A DNA stretch of 64,000 nt from an uncultured Bacilli bacterium (GTDB lineage: Bacteria; Bacillota_I; Bacilli_A; RF39; UBA660). Position numbers and translations under genes: made by a program. The notes under the pieces were generated by a model. The model worked only from the letters and a program-made list of their open reading frames with translations. It was not told where the DNA came from and searched no databases. The DNA lies in NCBI GenBank assembly GCA_934098735.1, contig CAKOOS010000001.1, forward strand, positions 161,988 to 225,987. The letters are read 5' to 3'. The stretch's first letter is position 1; the number at the start of each line of letters is the position of its first letter. Shown here piece by piece: positions 43,740 to 52,388 of the stretch.

Positions 43740-43838
43740 TTAAATAATTTAAATTAAAAATGGAGAAGGGGAGAATATTAATATTTTGATAATAATATTA
43801 TTTAGAAAAAATTTTCATATAAATTAATAAGGTGATTT

Positions 43839-44591
43839 ATGAAAACATTTATTCCTTTTTTAATATCTACAATTGCAGGTCTTTCAACAATTATTGGGGC
43901 TTTATTAATTTTTTTAAAAATCAAAGAAGAAAGATTAAACAAATTTATTAGTTTTTGTTTAGCTTTTTCGGTAGCAATAATGATAGGAATTAGTGTATTT
44001 GATTTAATTCCTACATCTTTTTTTAAAGTTATAAGTTTATATGGTTTTACTAAAACAAGTTTGCTTTTAATAGTTTCATTTTTATTAAGTTATATAATAA
44101 TTACAATTCTTATTACTTTAATTAATAAAGATGAAAAAAAAGAAGAATTATATCAATTAGGAATTTTGAATATGGTTGTATTGATGCTTCATAATTTGCC
44201 AGAAGGTGTTGCAACTTTTTTGAGTAGTTATCATGATATTAATTTAGGAATAAAACTTAGTATTGCTATTATGCTACATAATATACCAGAGGGTATTGCT
44301 ATAGCTGTTCCAATATATTATTCAACCCATAGTAAGAAAAAAGCTTTTAATGCAACAATTATATCTGGACTTTCTGAACCCTTGGGAGCTTTACTTGCTT
44401 ATTTATTTTTAAAGGACTTTGTAAATGACTTTATTATTAGTATTATTTTAATTATTGTAGCAGGCCTTATGATTACATTATCTATTCAAGAGATGTATCC
44501 AAAGGCTTTAAAATACCATGAGAAAAGAAGCTTAAAATTGGGATTGTTATTGGGTTTTATATTAGTCATTTTAAATATTTTCCTTAGTTAA
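43839..44591 (+). CDS. ZIP family divalent metal transporter (second paralogue)
   Basis: 250 residues with about eight transmembrane helices. Two signatures are present: MLHNLPEGVATFLS and IMLHNIPEGIAIAVP, then SGLSEPLGALLA. A short Lys/Glu-rich cytoplasmic loop (NKDEKKEELYQ) follows helix 3. Compared with the ZIP protein at 2893-3687 both helix motifs carry His here (HNLPEG and HNIPEG), as in ZupT, while the first paralogue has QNFPEG in the second. The metals may therefore differ. AAGGTGATTT precedes the ATG. No metal-regulator box was recognised. Confidence 0.88.
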   Translation: MKTFIPFLISTIAGLSTIIGALLIFLKIKEERLNKFISFCLAFSVAIMIGISVFDLIPTSFFKVISLYGFTKTSLLLIVSFLLSYIIITILITLINKDEKKEELYQLGILNMVVLMLHNLPEGVATFLSSYHDINLGIKLSIAIMLHNIPEGIAIAVPIYYSTHSKKKAFNATIISGLSEPLGALLAYLFLKDFVNDFIISIILIIVAGLMITLSIQEMYPKALKYHEKRSLKLGLLLGFILVILNIFLS

Positions 44592-44713
44592 ATATAGATA
44601 GAGTAGGGATAATAATAAATATTTAAATATTACTTAATTATTAAGAATTATAGCTTTTTGCAACTTGAAATAAATTCTAAAAAAAAGAATTATTTATTAA
44701 ACATGTAGTTAAA

Positions 44714-44786
44714 ATTGGTTATTTGGACGTCCTTAGACGTTCAAGTTTTCTTATATTACGGTATTTAGATGACCATAATAACCAAT
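44714..44786. repeat. Nested inverted repeats in a long intergenic region
   Basis: ATTGGTTATT (44714-44723) pairs with AATAACCAAT (44777-44786). Inside, TGGACGT (44724-44730) pairs with ACGTTCA (one G-T), and GGT/ACC pairs are possible near 44760-44774. The whole 44592-45092 gap is extremely AT-rich with no ORF, and this is its only GC-richer structured part. It could be an untranslated RNA or a decayed element. Confidence 0.45.
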
Positions 44787-45030
44787 ATTATTTGCATAAT
44801 TAAGTTAACATAATATATATTATTTTAAGAATATAATTAATTAATTTTTGGGTTTTTTAGGTTGTTTTAAAATTAATTTATTATAAGTTTTTTTATCATG
44901 CTATTGTACTTTATTTGAAAATTTTAAGAATTTGTATTGATATGAATTACGAATTCAATTTATAAATTTATGTTTATATAAATTTAAATTAAAAAATTGT
45001 TTTAAATTTAATATTCATGCATCTGTGCTT

Positions 45031-45062
45031 ATAACCTTATTATTATATATAAATAAGGTTAT
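45031..45062. repeat. 10-bp perfect inverted repeat
   Basis: ATAACCTTAT (45031-45040) and ATAAGGTTAT (45053-45062) flank a 12-bp A/T spacer. No T-tract follows; an alternating AT run does. Confidence 0.5.
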
Positions 45063-45092
45063 ATATATATGTAATAACTTTTTGCAAAAGGT

Positions 45093-45135
45093 AAAAAAAC
45101 TCCCTACTACTTTAAAAAAATTAAGTAGGGGGAGT
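45093..45135 (-). terminator. Terminator of the GT/GtrA-like gene
   Basis: On the minus strand ACTCCC plus CTACTT (with a small internal loop) pair with AAGTAG and GGGAGT across an A/T loop, followed by seven T (plus 45093-45099). Confidence 0.75.
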
Positions 45136-45136
45136 G

Positions 45137-46090
45137 TTAGTTAATTTTTCTAAATATAATTGTTAAAATAGATGCTAAGATAATATCTATTAGTATCTTA
45201 CTAATTAGTAAATTAATATTTAAAAGATTATAAAGGACATAAATAAAGAAGCTTGCTAAAACTAATCTAAATATTTTTCTTAATATTAGCTTTAAGTTGT
45301 TTTTTATTAAATTGTTTTTATATATCATTTGATAGTTCATAATTATATGTAACACTATCCCTACTACTTCAGATATAGTGTTTGCTATGATAATTCCTTT
45401 TAAATCATTAATATCGTTGCGTAAATAAAATATTATTATAAATAATATTAAAGAAATTAAATAAGGAATAACGGCTTTTAAAACAAAAGGAATTAGACTT
45501 TTTAGGTAGGGGATAACTCTTTTGCTACTTTCCCCCACTCTTTTTTCATTTTTTCGCCAAACTGTCTTTATATTTGTTTCTTTTATTTTAATATTTTGAG
45601 ACAAAGCTGTAATTAAATAATTACTACTATTTTCTTGAATACTTTTTTCTAATTCATTAAACAAATTAGCATTTATTACTTTTAATTCTGGTAATACACT
45701 TTTAAAATTAGTGTTAAATAAATTGTTAAATAAAGTATTTACTAAAACTTCATTTATAGATACGTTTTCATTTGTACCTAATATTATTTTTTGAGGATTT
45801 TTATTTGACTCTTCGCAACATTTTATAATGTCATCGCATACTACATCCACAATATTATCAATAAATACCAGTGTTTGAATATCAGATTTACTATCTAAAT
45901 AACTGTTTATTTTTGCTAAAGCTGTTTTTTCATTTCCATCAATAATAGAAAAATTAGTATCTAAAGCATCTTTACTTTTATTAAATATTATAATATTTTC
46001 AAAATAAAGATTTAATTCCTTTAAAGTTTTTTGAAAACGATTAAAATCTCCTTGATACCAATTTGCAATAATTAAAATACCTTTATTCAT
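45137..46090 (-). CDS. Putative fusion of a degenerate glycosyltransferase-like domain with a GtrA-like membrane domain
   Basis: 317 residues. Residues 1 to about 190 are soluble with alternating strands and helices (GILIIANWYQGDF, ENIIIFNKSKDAL, QTLVFIDNIVDVV), like a nucleotide-sugar fold, but I see no clear DxD metal motif. Residues about 195-317 have four transmembrane helices separated by a basic loop and end in IIFRKIN, resembling GtrA. GT2-GtrA fusions are common in Bacillota, so this may be a divergent or inactive version. The start is supported by AAAGGTGTATT. The function (polyprenyl-sugar handling) is inferred only. Confidence 0.5.
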   Translation of the reverse strand: MNKGILIIANWYQGDFNRFQKTLKELNLYFENIIIFNKSKDALDTNFSIIDGNEKTALAKINSYLDSKSDIQTLVFIDNIVDVVCDDIIKCCEESNKNPQKIILGTNENVSINEVLVNTLFNNLFNTNFKSVLPELKVINANLFNELEKSIQENSSNYLITALSQNIKIKETNIKTVWRKNEKRVGESSKRVIPYLKSLIPFVLKAVIPYLISLILFIIIFYLRNDINDLKGIIIANTISEVVGIVLHIIMNYQMIYKNNLIKNNLKLILRKIFRLVLASFFIYVLYNLLNINLLISKILIDIILASILTIIFRKIN

Positions 46091-46121
46091 TTAATACACC
46101 TTTTCCATTTTAACACTTTTT

Positions 46122-46152
46122 AAAAAAATATACTAGTTTATTTATAGTATAT
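46122..46152 (-). terminator. Terminator of the regulator/Cys-rich protein operon
   Basis: ATATACTA (46128-46135) pairs with TAGTATAT (46145-46152) around a 9-nt loop; the minus-strand T-tract corresponds to seven A at 46122-46128. Confidence 0.7.
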
Positions 46153-46159
46153 TTTTATT

Positions 46160-46942
46160 CTATATCGGTTCACTTTTAGTCCAATAATAGTTTTTACCAT
46201 CTTTCTTAAATGTATGCTTATAAAGAGTTCCATATTTCTTTAAATATTTATAGTCTATTTTATTGTCTTTTTCGTAAGCTTTACTACATTTTTCGTTTTT
46301 GGTATCATCAATATAATTTTCATAGCATTCATTATTTACTATTTTTAAAAAATGATCATAAATAATAATTTCATCTTTATTTTTAATGGCCTTTTCTATT
46401 GATCTATAAGTATGTGGTTCAGCTCCGACAGTATAGGTATATGTTTCAGCTAGACCACAATAATAGTTGCCATCATAATAATAACAAATTGTAGTATCAT
46501 CATATTGAAATTTTGCATAATCTGCTATTTTTTCACCATACATTTTTTCATATTGCTTGTTTACTTTTTCTGCATCTACCTTAGTAATTGTACAAATATC
46601 ATCTTCGTAATTATCTGTTGCAAATTTAAAATCATCACTTACACTACAGATGTTATTTTTCTTTGTTTTATCAATTTTCATTGTTGTTAATTCATCTTCA
46701 TTTAACAAACTATAAGCAATACATATTTTATTTTCAATAGATAAATCTTTATAAGATACTGATTTAGAATCATAATTTACTAAACCGTTACATACCTGTA
46801 AATCATTATTTCCTAAATAGCTATATATTTCTTGTACTAAATTACTTTCTGTATTTAAATTTCTTTGTTTTATAAATATGATAATAATAATTAATAAAAT
46901 AATTGCTATTATAGATATAATTACATTTTTTTTGTTTTTCAT
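46160..46942 (-). CDS. Membrane-anchored cysteine-rich extracytoplasmic protein, unknown
   Basis: 260 residues: a short Lys/Asn-rich cytoplasmic start, one strong hydrophobic helix (about 6-24), then an acidic, Tyr-rich outer domain with eight cysteines (for example in LQVCNGL, NKICIAY, NNICSVSDD, DDICTIT, TICYYYDGNYYCGLA, NECYENY, EKCSKAY). An even number of Cys in an outside domain suggests disulfides. No family is recognised. It follows the helix-turn-helix gene after 2 bp, with AAAGGTATAATT as ribosome-binding site, so the two form an operon. Confidence 0.7.
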   Translation of the reverse strand: MKNKKNVIISIIAIILLIIIIIFIKQRNLNTESNLVQEIYSYLGNNDLQVCNGLVNYDSKSVSYKDLSIENKICIAYSLLNEDELTTMKIDKTKKNNICSVSDDFKFATDNYEDDICTITKVDAEKVNKQYEKMYGEKIADYAKFQYDDTTICYYYDGNYYCGLAETYTYTVGAEPHTYRSIEKAIKNKDEIIIYDHFLKIVNNECYENYIDDTKNEKCSKAYEKDNKIDYKYLKKYGTLYKHTFKKDGKNYYWTKSEPI

Positions 46943-46944
46943 AA

Positions 46945-47715
46945 TTATACCTTTCTTGTTTGAATTTCAGCCATTTTTTCAAATACTTCAGCAGCATTTT
47001 CAGGATTTATATCATTATATCCTAGTTCTCTTAAAGCTTGAATCTTTACAGTACTTAATTGTTGAGTTCTTGTAAGCTTTTCTTCATTTTTTTGTTCAAT
47101 TTCTTGAATGAATCTTTTATGACTTTCTGCTAATCTGCTTTTACTAGCTCCACCATTATTATATAGGGTTAAAGCAGTATATAATATTCCTTCAAATATA
47201 AATTGTTTTTCTTCATCAAAAGCATATTCATCAGGTTTAATAAAACCATTTGATTTTGCCATATAACCCATTATATATTTAATTTCAGGTATATTATCCA
47301 TTGATTGTAACATGAAATACATATACTTTATTGCAGCGCTAGCAGTATTATCACCATCTTCTAATTTTTCTTTAAGTAAAAATATAAAATCATTTAACAA
47401 AGTTTTATTTTCTTTGGTTAAACCATTAAAATCTATTATTGAATCCATATTGTTTGATGATTTAATGGCGTTATTTAATCTTTTTTCTACTCCCATTAAA
47501 TATTCAGTGTCGACCTTTATATTTTGAATACTTTCATTACTACCATCTTTAATGTCTAAAAGTTGAAGTAATAAAACTTTTTTTTCTTTTGGCCACTTAT
47601 CTAAACTATCTAGTACAAGATAGTTGTATACCATTTGACGAGATACCCCTAAATATTTAGCAAGTTTTACTTTAGATAAGCCTAATTCTTGTAATAATTC
47701 ATTTAATCTATCCAT
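46945..47715 (-). CDS. Helix-turn-helix DNA-binding regulator
   Basis: 256 residues. The N-terminal region (about 1-45) holds an XRE/Cro-type helix-turn-helix: LNELLQELGLSKVKLAKYLG, then VSRQMVYNYL. The remaining 200 residues are helical, without a known ligand domain, and end in a segment with ELGYNDINPENAAEVFEKMAEIQ. The first gene of a two-gene operon with the Cys-rich membrane protein. Its own promoter (47746-47774) overlaps direct repeats of AAGTGT that could be its operator. Autoregulation is inferred, not shown. Confidence 0.75.
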   Translation of the reverse strand: MDRLNELLQELGLSKVKLAKYLGVSRQMVYNYLVLDSLDKWPKEKKVLLLQLLDIKDGSNESIQNIKVDTEYLMGVEKRLNNAIKSSNNMDSIIDFNGLTKENKTLLNDFIFLLKEKLEDGDNTASAAIKYMYFMLQSMDNIPEIKYIMGYMAKSNGFIKPDEYAFDEEKQFIFEGILYTALTLYNNGGASKSRLAESHKRFIQEIEQKNEEKLTRTQQLSTVKIQALRELGYNDINPENAAEVFEKMAEIQTRKV

Positions 47716-47745
47716 ACATTCACTACCTTTTTTATTTACACTTCA

Positions 47746-47774
47746 ATTATACATAACTTAACACTTAAAATCAA
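47746..47774 (-). promoter_or_regulatory. Promoter and likely operator of the regulator gene
   Basis: On the minus strand TTGATT (plus 47769-47774), 17-bp spacer and TATAAT (plus 47746-47751). TAAGTGTTAA and GAAGTGTAAA repeat about two helical turns apart across the -10, suiting a dimeric repressor. It lies directly against the mnmA stop codon. Confidence 0.7.
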
Positions 47775-47775
47775 G

Positions 47776-48888
47776 TTAGTTTTGTAAATACCATAAAAAT
47801 TCATTATCATTTTTAACTTTATCTATAAAGCCACAGCCAAGACATTCTTCTCCTAGATATAAAACACAAGCTTGTCCTGGTGTAACGGCCTTAACTTTTT
47901 CTTGAAATTTAACTCTAACTTTATTATTTTCTAAATATTCTAATTCAACAGGATGATCTTTATCTCGATAACGAAATTTAGCTGTACAAAAAGTTGGCCT
48001 TAAACTAGATATAAAGTTACAATTATCAATTATACATTCATCACTAAGTAAATATTTATTATCTTCACCAAAGGCTACATATAAAATATTTTTTTCAACA
48101 TTTTTTCCACAAACGTAATGTCTTTTAGAATTTCCAGATATTCCGACATTTCTTCTTTGACCTATTGTATAATTCATTAATCCAGTATGTCTTCCAATTA
48201 CTTTTTTAGTGTCAACATCAACAATATCACCAGGATTTGGTTTTAGATAATTTTCAATGAATTTTTGGTAATTTCTTTCACCGATAAAACAAATACCAGT
48301 TGAATCTTTCTTATGAGCAACATTAAGATCATTTTCTTCAGCAATTTTTCTTATTTCAGGTTTAGTATAGTCTCCGACTGGAAATAAAACATTTGCAAAT
48401 TGTTCTTTTTTAACATCAGCTAAAAAGTATGTTTGATCTTTATTTAAATCGACACTTCTTTTTAGTTTTCCATCTTCCAATTTAGCATAGTGACCTGTTG
48501 CTACAAAATCTGCTCCAAGCTTTTTGGCTTCTTTTATAAATAAATCAAATTTGATAAATTTATTACACAATAAATCTGGATTAGGTGTTCTACCTTTTTT
48601 TAATTCTTCTAAAAAATAAGTAAAAACATAATCCCAGTATTCCTTTATAAAATCAATACGATGAAGCTTTATTCCTAATTTATTACATAAATTTACTGCA
48701 TCGTTATAATCTTTTTCTTGAGGACATATATCAGTAAAATCATTTGGATTACCAAGATAATCACCATTTATATTACTATCCCAGTTTCTCATAAATAATC
48801 CTTCAACTTCATATCCTGCATTTTTTAAAAGTAATGCAGCAACAGCAGAATCTACTCCACCTGATATTCCAACTATAACTTTTTCCAT
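47776..48888 (-). CDS. mnmA: tRNA-specific 2-thiouridylase MnmA
   Basis: 370 residues. PP-loop VIVGISGGVDSAVAALLL at the N-terminus, GLFMRNWD, the first catalytic Cys in PNPDLLCNKFIKFD, ATGHYAK, the second Cys in STGICFIGERNY, and the C-terminal beta barrel with TPGQACVLY. MnmA thiolates U34 of Glu, Gln and Lys tRNAs. I prefer ATG 48888 (MEKVIVGISGG) after GTGATG; an earlier in-frame ATG at 48912 overlaps the upstream gene's stop (TAATG) and may be used by coupling. Confidence 0.96.
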   Translation of the reverse strand: MEKVIVGISGGVDSAVAALLLKNAGYEVEGLFMRNWDSNINGDYLGNPNDFTDICPQEKDYNDAVNLCNKLGIKLHRIDFIKEYWDYVFTYFLEELKKGRTPNPDLLCNKFIKFDLFIKEAKKLGADFVATGHYAKLEDGKLKRSVDLNKDQTYFLADVKKEQFANVLFPVGDYTKPEIRKIAEENDLNVAHKKDSTGICFIGERNYQKFIENYLKPNPGDIVDVDTKKVIGRHTGLMNYTIGQRRNVGISGNSKRHYVCGKNVEKNILYVAFGEDNKYLLSDECIIDNCNFISSLRPTFCTAKFRYRDKDHPVELEYLENNKVRVKFQEKVKAVTPGQACVLYLGEECLGCGFIDKVKNDNEFLWYLQN

Positions 48889-48911
48889 AAACATCACATA
48901 CTTAGTATACA

Positions 48912-49481
48912 TTAATTTATTAGAAAATTAAAGATATTAATTATTTTAGCCCCAGTAAAATATAAAATTACGTCAAAAATAACTATTAAAGCTATAAATA
49001 TTAGTGCTTTTTTAAATAACAGTATAATTGTTTCTTTATTACTCTTTTTATAAATAAAGTAATCAATTATACTTTTAACAATTTTAAATAAAGTTACTAA
49101 GAAAAACATTAGTAATATTATAAATATTAATTTGCTAATTATTACATAAATAACACCATATAATAAACCCTTTATACCAAATATTATAGTTAAAGAACTA
49201 ATAATAAATCCTATACTAAATCCATTATAAAATATAAAAAATATATCTAATGGTGCGCCAATTACAAAAATACTTAAAATAAATAAACTAGCTAAACTTA
49301 TAAAATGAAGTAATATATTATTAAGTTTTATATTACTTTGTATCATTTCATTAATGTTCAAAAAAAGTATTTCTTTTGTAGACTCATCTAATGTTACAAC
49401 AAATACTATACCAACAACTACACCAATGAATAATAATATACTCATAAATATATACAATCTTTTATTAATGCTTGTCCACAT
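48912..49481 (-). CDS. SpoIIM/DUF95-like integral membrane protein
   Basis: 189 residues with about five transmembrane helices. The pattern of an N-terminal helix, then a loop (LNINEMIQSNIKLNNILLHF), and helices containing FIIGAPLDIFFIFYNGFSIGF-like glycine/aromatic residues (given here in part) resembles SpoIIM of Bacillota. SpoIIM is part of the peptidoglycan-degrading DMP machine in sporulation, but homologues also occur in non-sporeformers. No SpoIID/P is adjacent. The start follows GGTGATATT. It precedes mnmA, probably in one transcript. Confidence 0.65.
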   Translation of the reverse strand: MWTSINKRLYIFMSILLFIGVVVGIVFVVTLDESTKEILFLNINEMIQSNIKLNNILLHFISLASLFILSIFVIGAPLDIFFIFYNGFSIGFIISSLTIIFGIKGLLYGVIYVIISKLIFIILLMFFLVTLFKIVKSIIDYFIYKKSNKETIILLFKKALIFIALIVIFDVILYFTGAKIINIFNFLIN

Positions 49482-49562
49482 AATATCACCAATTAATTAT
49501 ATTGCAAATTAAATTTTTTTATGATAAATTATTGTTATGATATTTAGAAAAGCGGTGATAAT

Positions 49563-49655
49563 GTGAATAAAAAAGCTCAAAAAATTATGGTTTGGGTTAT
49601 GCTAATTGCAATGGTAGCTAGTGTTGTCGTAGGAATTCTTGCTTATATATTATAA
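49563..49655 (+). CDS. DUF4044-type 30-residue membrane peptide
   Basis: A complete small gene: GTG start (49563) after GCGGTGAT, TAA stop, then a terminator. The product begins MNKKAQKIMVWVMLIAMVAS and ends with GILAYIL: a short Lys-rich cytoplasmic end and one transmembrane helix. This matches DUF4044, a tiny single-helix family of Bacillota of unknown function. It is convergent with the prepilin peptidase gene. Confidence 0.8.
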   Translation: MNKKAQKIMVWVMLIAMVASVVVGILAYIL

Positions 49656-49666
49656 AAGATAAAAAT

Positions 49667-49692
49667 AACGTAGAAGAAATTCTACGTTTTAA
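49667..49692. terminator. Bidirectional terminator between the DUF4044 and prepilin peptidase genes
   Basis: AACGTAGAA, GAAA loop, TTCTACGTT (9 base pairs, 49667-49688) with T- and A-rich flanks. The minus-strand stop codon of the peptidase starts at 49689. Confidence 0.85.
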
Positions 49693-50444
49693 TATGGAAA
49701 TAAAAATGATATTAAATTGCTAAATTTATCTATATGAAAATACACAATAAATAAAGCTCCGACTAGAAATGGTCCATAAGGGAATTCATGCCTATTTTTT
49801 AAATGCAAACTTGCAAAAGCATAAGGAAGAGCTAAGAAACTTGAAAGAACTAAGGCAACTAATGCTAACTTTATATCAAGACATAAACCAATTATAAAAC
49901 ATAGTTTTATATCACCTCCACCTAATGATTCCTTTTTCAAAATAAATGATCCAATTTCTTCAATTAAAAGCATAATAAGAAACATTGATATGCCTGATAA
50001 AATACTAAAAATACCAGTTTTAAATCCACTATATATTATTTTTATTATTATGATTAAAACACCAGATATAATTAGAGATGAATCTAATATTATCATATAT
50101 TTAAAATCACTTACGAAGATAATAACCATTAATGAAACAATAATGAGAGATATTAAAAATTCTTCACCAAAAGGAAAATATAAATAAGATAATAAAAATA
50201 AAAACCCTGTGATTAATTCTACCCAAAAATGTTCACTATTTATTTTACTTTTACAATTAGAACATTTACCTTTTTGGATTATATACGAAATTAAAGGAAT
50301 TAAATTATACCACTTTAATTCCTTTTTACATGTATCACATCTGCTTCGAGAAAATATAATATCTTCGTTTAATGGAAGTCTTGTTCCTACTACTAAATAA
50401 AATGAACCTAAAATTGTTCCTAATATAAACATAAATATTGCCAT
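49689..50444 (-). CDS. Type 4 prepilin leader peptidase (A24 family)
   Basis: 251 residues with about seven transmembrane helices. The first cytoplasmic loop has the zinc-type Cys motifs CDTC and CSNC, and the active-site Asp residues are in VSDFKYMIILD and in GGGDIKL. It cleaves and N-methylates type IV prepilins and pseudopilins. It is directly downstream of a PilC/GspF homologue, forming a two-gene unit. No pilin, PilB ATPase or PilM-type genes are next to them. Confidence 0.93.
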   Translation of the reverse strand: MAIFMFILGTILGSFYLVVGTRLPLNEDIIFSRSRCDTCKKELKWYNLIPLISYIIQKGKCSNCKSKINSEHFWVELITGFLFLLSYLYFPFGEEFLISLIIVSLMVIIFVSDFKYMIILDSSLIISGVLIIIIKIIYSGFKTGIFSILSGISMFLIMLLIEEIGSFILKKESLGGGDIKLCFIIGLCLDIKLALVALVLSSFLALPYAFASLHLKNRHEFPYGPFLVGALFIVYFHIDKFSNLISFLFPY

Positions 50445-50451
50445 ACTTCAC

Positions 50452-52017
50452 CTATCCATTTTGTATTTGGGCGTACATATCAAACATTGGTACTATAACA
50501 GCTATAATAATTGCACCTACAACAAGAGCTAAAATAGATATCATAATAGGTTCTATAAATGATTTTAAACTATTGATAATATTTTTATGTAATAGTTGAT
50601 AATATTCACTAACCTTTTGCATCATGTTTGCTAAATCTCCAGTTGATTCGCCAGTGACAATCATATAATATGCAACATCAGGTACTGCCCAATGATCCTT
50701 AAATGCTTCACTAATTTTTTCCCCTTTTACTATATTATTAATTGTTTTATATAAAATTGCTTTGTAAATTTCGTTATTTGTTATTCGGCTTAAGATATCC
50801 ATACTATCAGTAATAAATACATTATTTCTTAATAATGAAGCAAATGTCTTAGAAAATATTGTAAGTTCATTATAAATGATAACATTTTTAACTATTGGTA
50901 AATGCATAAGAAAAATTTGCATACTTGTTCTAAACGCTTTGACGGTTTTATAGAGAACAACAATTATTAAAATTATTAAGATTATTACTAATAAAAATGT
51001 TAACCAGTTATTTTTCAAAAAAGTACTTATATCAATAACAAGTTTTGTCATACCTGTTATTTTTGTACCATTTGCATCGTAAATTTCTATAAATTTTGGA
51101 ACTACATATAGCAAAATAAAAGTTATTACGCCAATTGAAAAAACAGTTATTATAGCTGGGTAAGTCATGGCACTTACCATTTGTTTATGAGTTTCATTTA
51201 TTTCCGTATAATATGCAGCCATATCATCAAGAGTCTCAACTAAAGTACCACTAGCTTCAGCTGCTTTAATCATATTTACAAGCAATGCAGGAAACATATT
51301 TCCTTGTTTTTCTAAAGCTTTAGAAAATGATTCTCCTAAAGTTAGTTCATAAGAAATAGCTTTAAATGCCGTAGTTCGAGATTTATTTCCTTTCATTTGA
51401 GTTGTAAGAATTTTTATTGATTCATTTAATGTAAGACCTGCCTTAATATAAGTTGATAACTGAGTTAACCAAAATATAAGATCTTTTGTTGACATCTTTT
51501 TTCCAAAAAAACTTGTATCTTTATACAATAAATCAATCATTGGAGAGGTTTTTATAGAGTAAACAATATATCCTTCATTTAATAAATAAGAATTTATATC
51601 TAATTTACTTAAACCATTCATAGTACCAGTTATTATTTTCCCAGTTGTATCTTTTACTTTATAATAATATACATGTGGTTCTTTAGTTCGTGTTGCCCCA
51701 GAAGTTTGTAAATCAATAAGAAGCATTTTTCTTTCTTCTTCTAATTTAGCTAGTAATTTGGGACTGTATTTATAAACTTTTTCTTTTTTTGGCTTTTTCT
51801 TTGTTCTTTCATATATTTTTTCTTCATCTGCCATGAAGGCCTGCTTAGTTGCTTCATAAGTTCTGCTTACACGATAACTTGTTCCATTGTATAAGTCAGC
51901 CCAAAAATCAAACCCTAAAAACTTTATTCCAACTAAAGCATAGGTAACTATATTATAGAGAATAACAAATGGACTTTTTAATATGTCTATGAATTTTTTG
52001 GAATTAGTTGCTTCCAT
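50452..52017 (-). CDS. Type IV pilus/type II secretion platform protein (PilC/GspF/ComGB-like)
   Basis: 521 residues: an N-terminal region of about 170 residues with a transmembrane-like stretch and basic linker (KKPKKEKVYKYSPK), then two GspF domains. These show the family pattern FWLTQLSTYIKAGLTLNESI and PALLVNMIKAAEASGTLVETLDDMA (shown in part), and three C-terminal membrane helices ending IIIAVIVPMFDMYAQIQNG. The extra N-terminal region makes it longer than the usual 400. It anchors the assembly ATPase. It is paired with the prepilin peptidase gene 7 bp downstream. Confidence 0.9.
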   Translation of the reverse strand: MEATNSKKFIDILKSPFVILYNIVTYALVGIKFLGFDFWADLYNGTSYRVSRTYEATKQAFMADEEKIYERTKKKPKKEKVYKYSPKLLAKLEEERKMLLIDLQTSGATRTKEPHVYYYKVKDTTGKIITGTMNGLSKLDINSYLLNEGYIVYSIKTSPMIDLLYKDTSFFGKKMSTKDLIFWLTQLSTYIKAGLTLNESIKILTTQMKGNKSRTTAFKAISYELTLGESFSKALEKQGNMFPALLVNMIKAAEASGTLVETLDDMAAYYTEINETHKQMVSAMTYPAIITVFSIGVITFILLYVVPKFIEIYDANGTKITGMTKLVIDISTFLKNNWLTFLLVIILIILIIVVLYKTVKAFRTSMQIFLMHLPIVKNVIIYNELTIFSKTFASLLRNNVFITDSMDILSRITNNEIYKAILYKTINNIVKGEKISEAFKDHWAVPDVAYYMIVTGESTGDLANMMQKVSEYYQLLHKNIINSLKSFIEPIMISILALVVGAIIIAVIVPMFDMYAQIQNG

Positions 52018-52115
52018 AATAACCCATCCTTTACTCTATTTAAGTATATCAAATAAATCTTTTTAATACAATCAATAATTTTTATTTTTTTCATATAATT
52101 ATATAGGTGGTTATA

Positions 52116-52388
52116 ATGTTTGGCTCAAATATAACTGGCAGCTCTTTAAGCCTTTCTAAAATTTTAAGTGGTATTTCTAAAGCTTTAAATATAGCTAATC
52201 AGGCCATACCTATTTATAAAGAGATTAAACCAATTGCTCAGAATGCTCGAAAGATTATGGGTGTATTAAAAGAATTTAATTCAAGTAGTGATTCTAAGCC
52301 TCAAAAAAATATAAAAGAAAATAAAAGCATAGAAAAAAAAGAAGTAAAAATGATTTCTACTTCTTCTAAGCCAGTTTTTTTTCAATAA
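52116..52388 (+). CDS. YqfQ-like small protein
   Basis: 90 residues: a Ser-rich start, then an amphipathic helical core LSKILSGISKALNIANQAIP, IYKEIKPIAQNARKIMGVLKEF, and a Lys/Ser-rich tail. The core pattern resembles the YqfQ/VrrA family. Its position opposite trmK-rpoD fits: in Bacillus yqfQ belongs to the same dnaG-sigA-trmK region. ATG 52116 follows AGGTGG; an in-frame GTG at 52107 lies in that site. It is convergent with trmK and overlaps it by 23 bp, with a minus-strand terminator inside it. Confidence 0.55.
   Translation: MFGSNITGSSLSLSKILSGISKALNIANQAIPIYKEIKPIAQNARKIMGVLKEFNSSSDSKPQKNIKENKSIEKKEVKMISTSSKPVFFQ
52332..52364 (-). terminator. Terminator of the dnaG-rpoD-trmK operon
   Basis: On the minus strand AGAAGTA (plus 52358-52364) pairs with TACTTCT (52340-52346), followed by eight T (52332-52339). 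It is embedded in the opposite gene. Confidence 0.75.

Noticed and set aside
44592..45092. CRISPR array or tandem repeat in the AT-rich gap
   Set aside because: The repeats are inverted and single; there are no regularly spaced direct repeats.
48912..49481. SpoIIM-like gene as proof of sporulation
   Set aside because: Homologues occur in non-sporulating bacteria, and no SpoIID, SpoIIP or other sporulation-specific gene is in the window.
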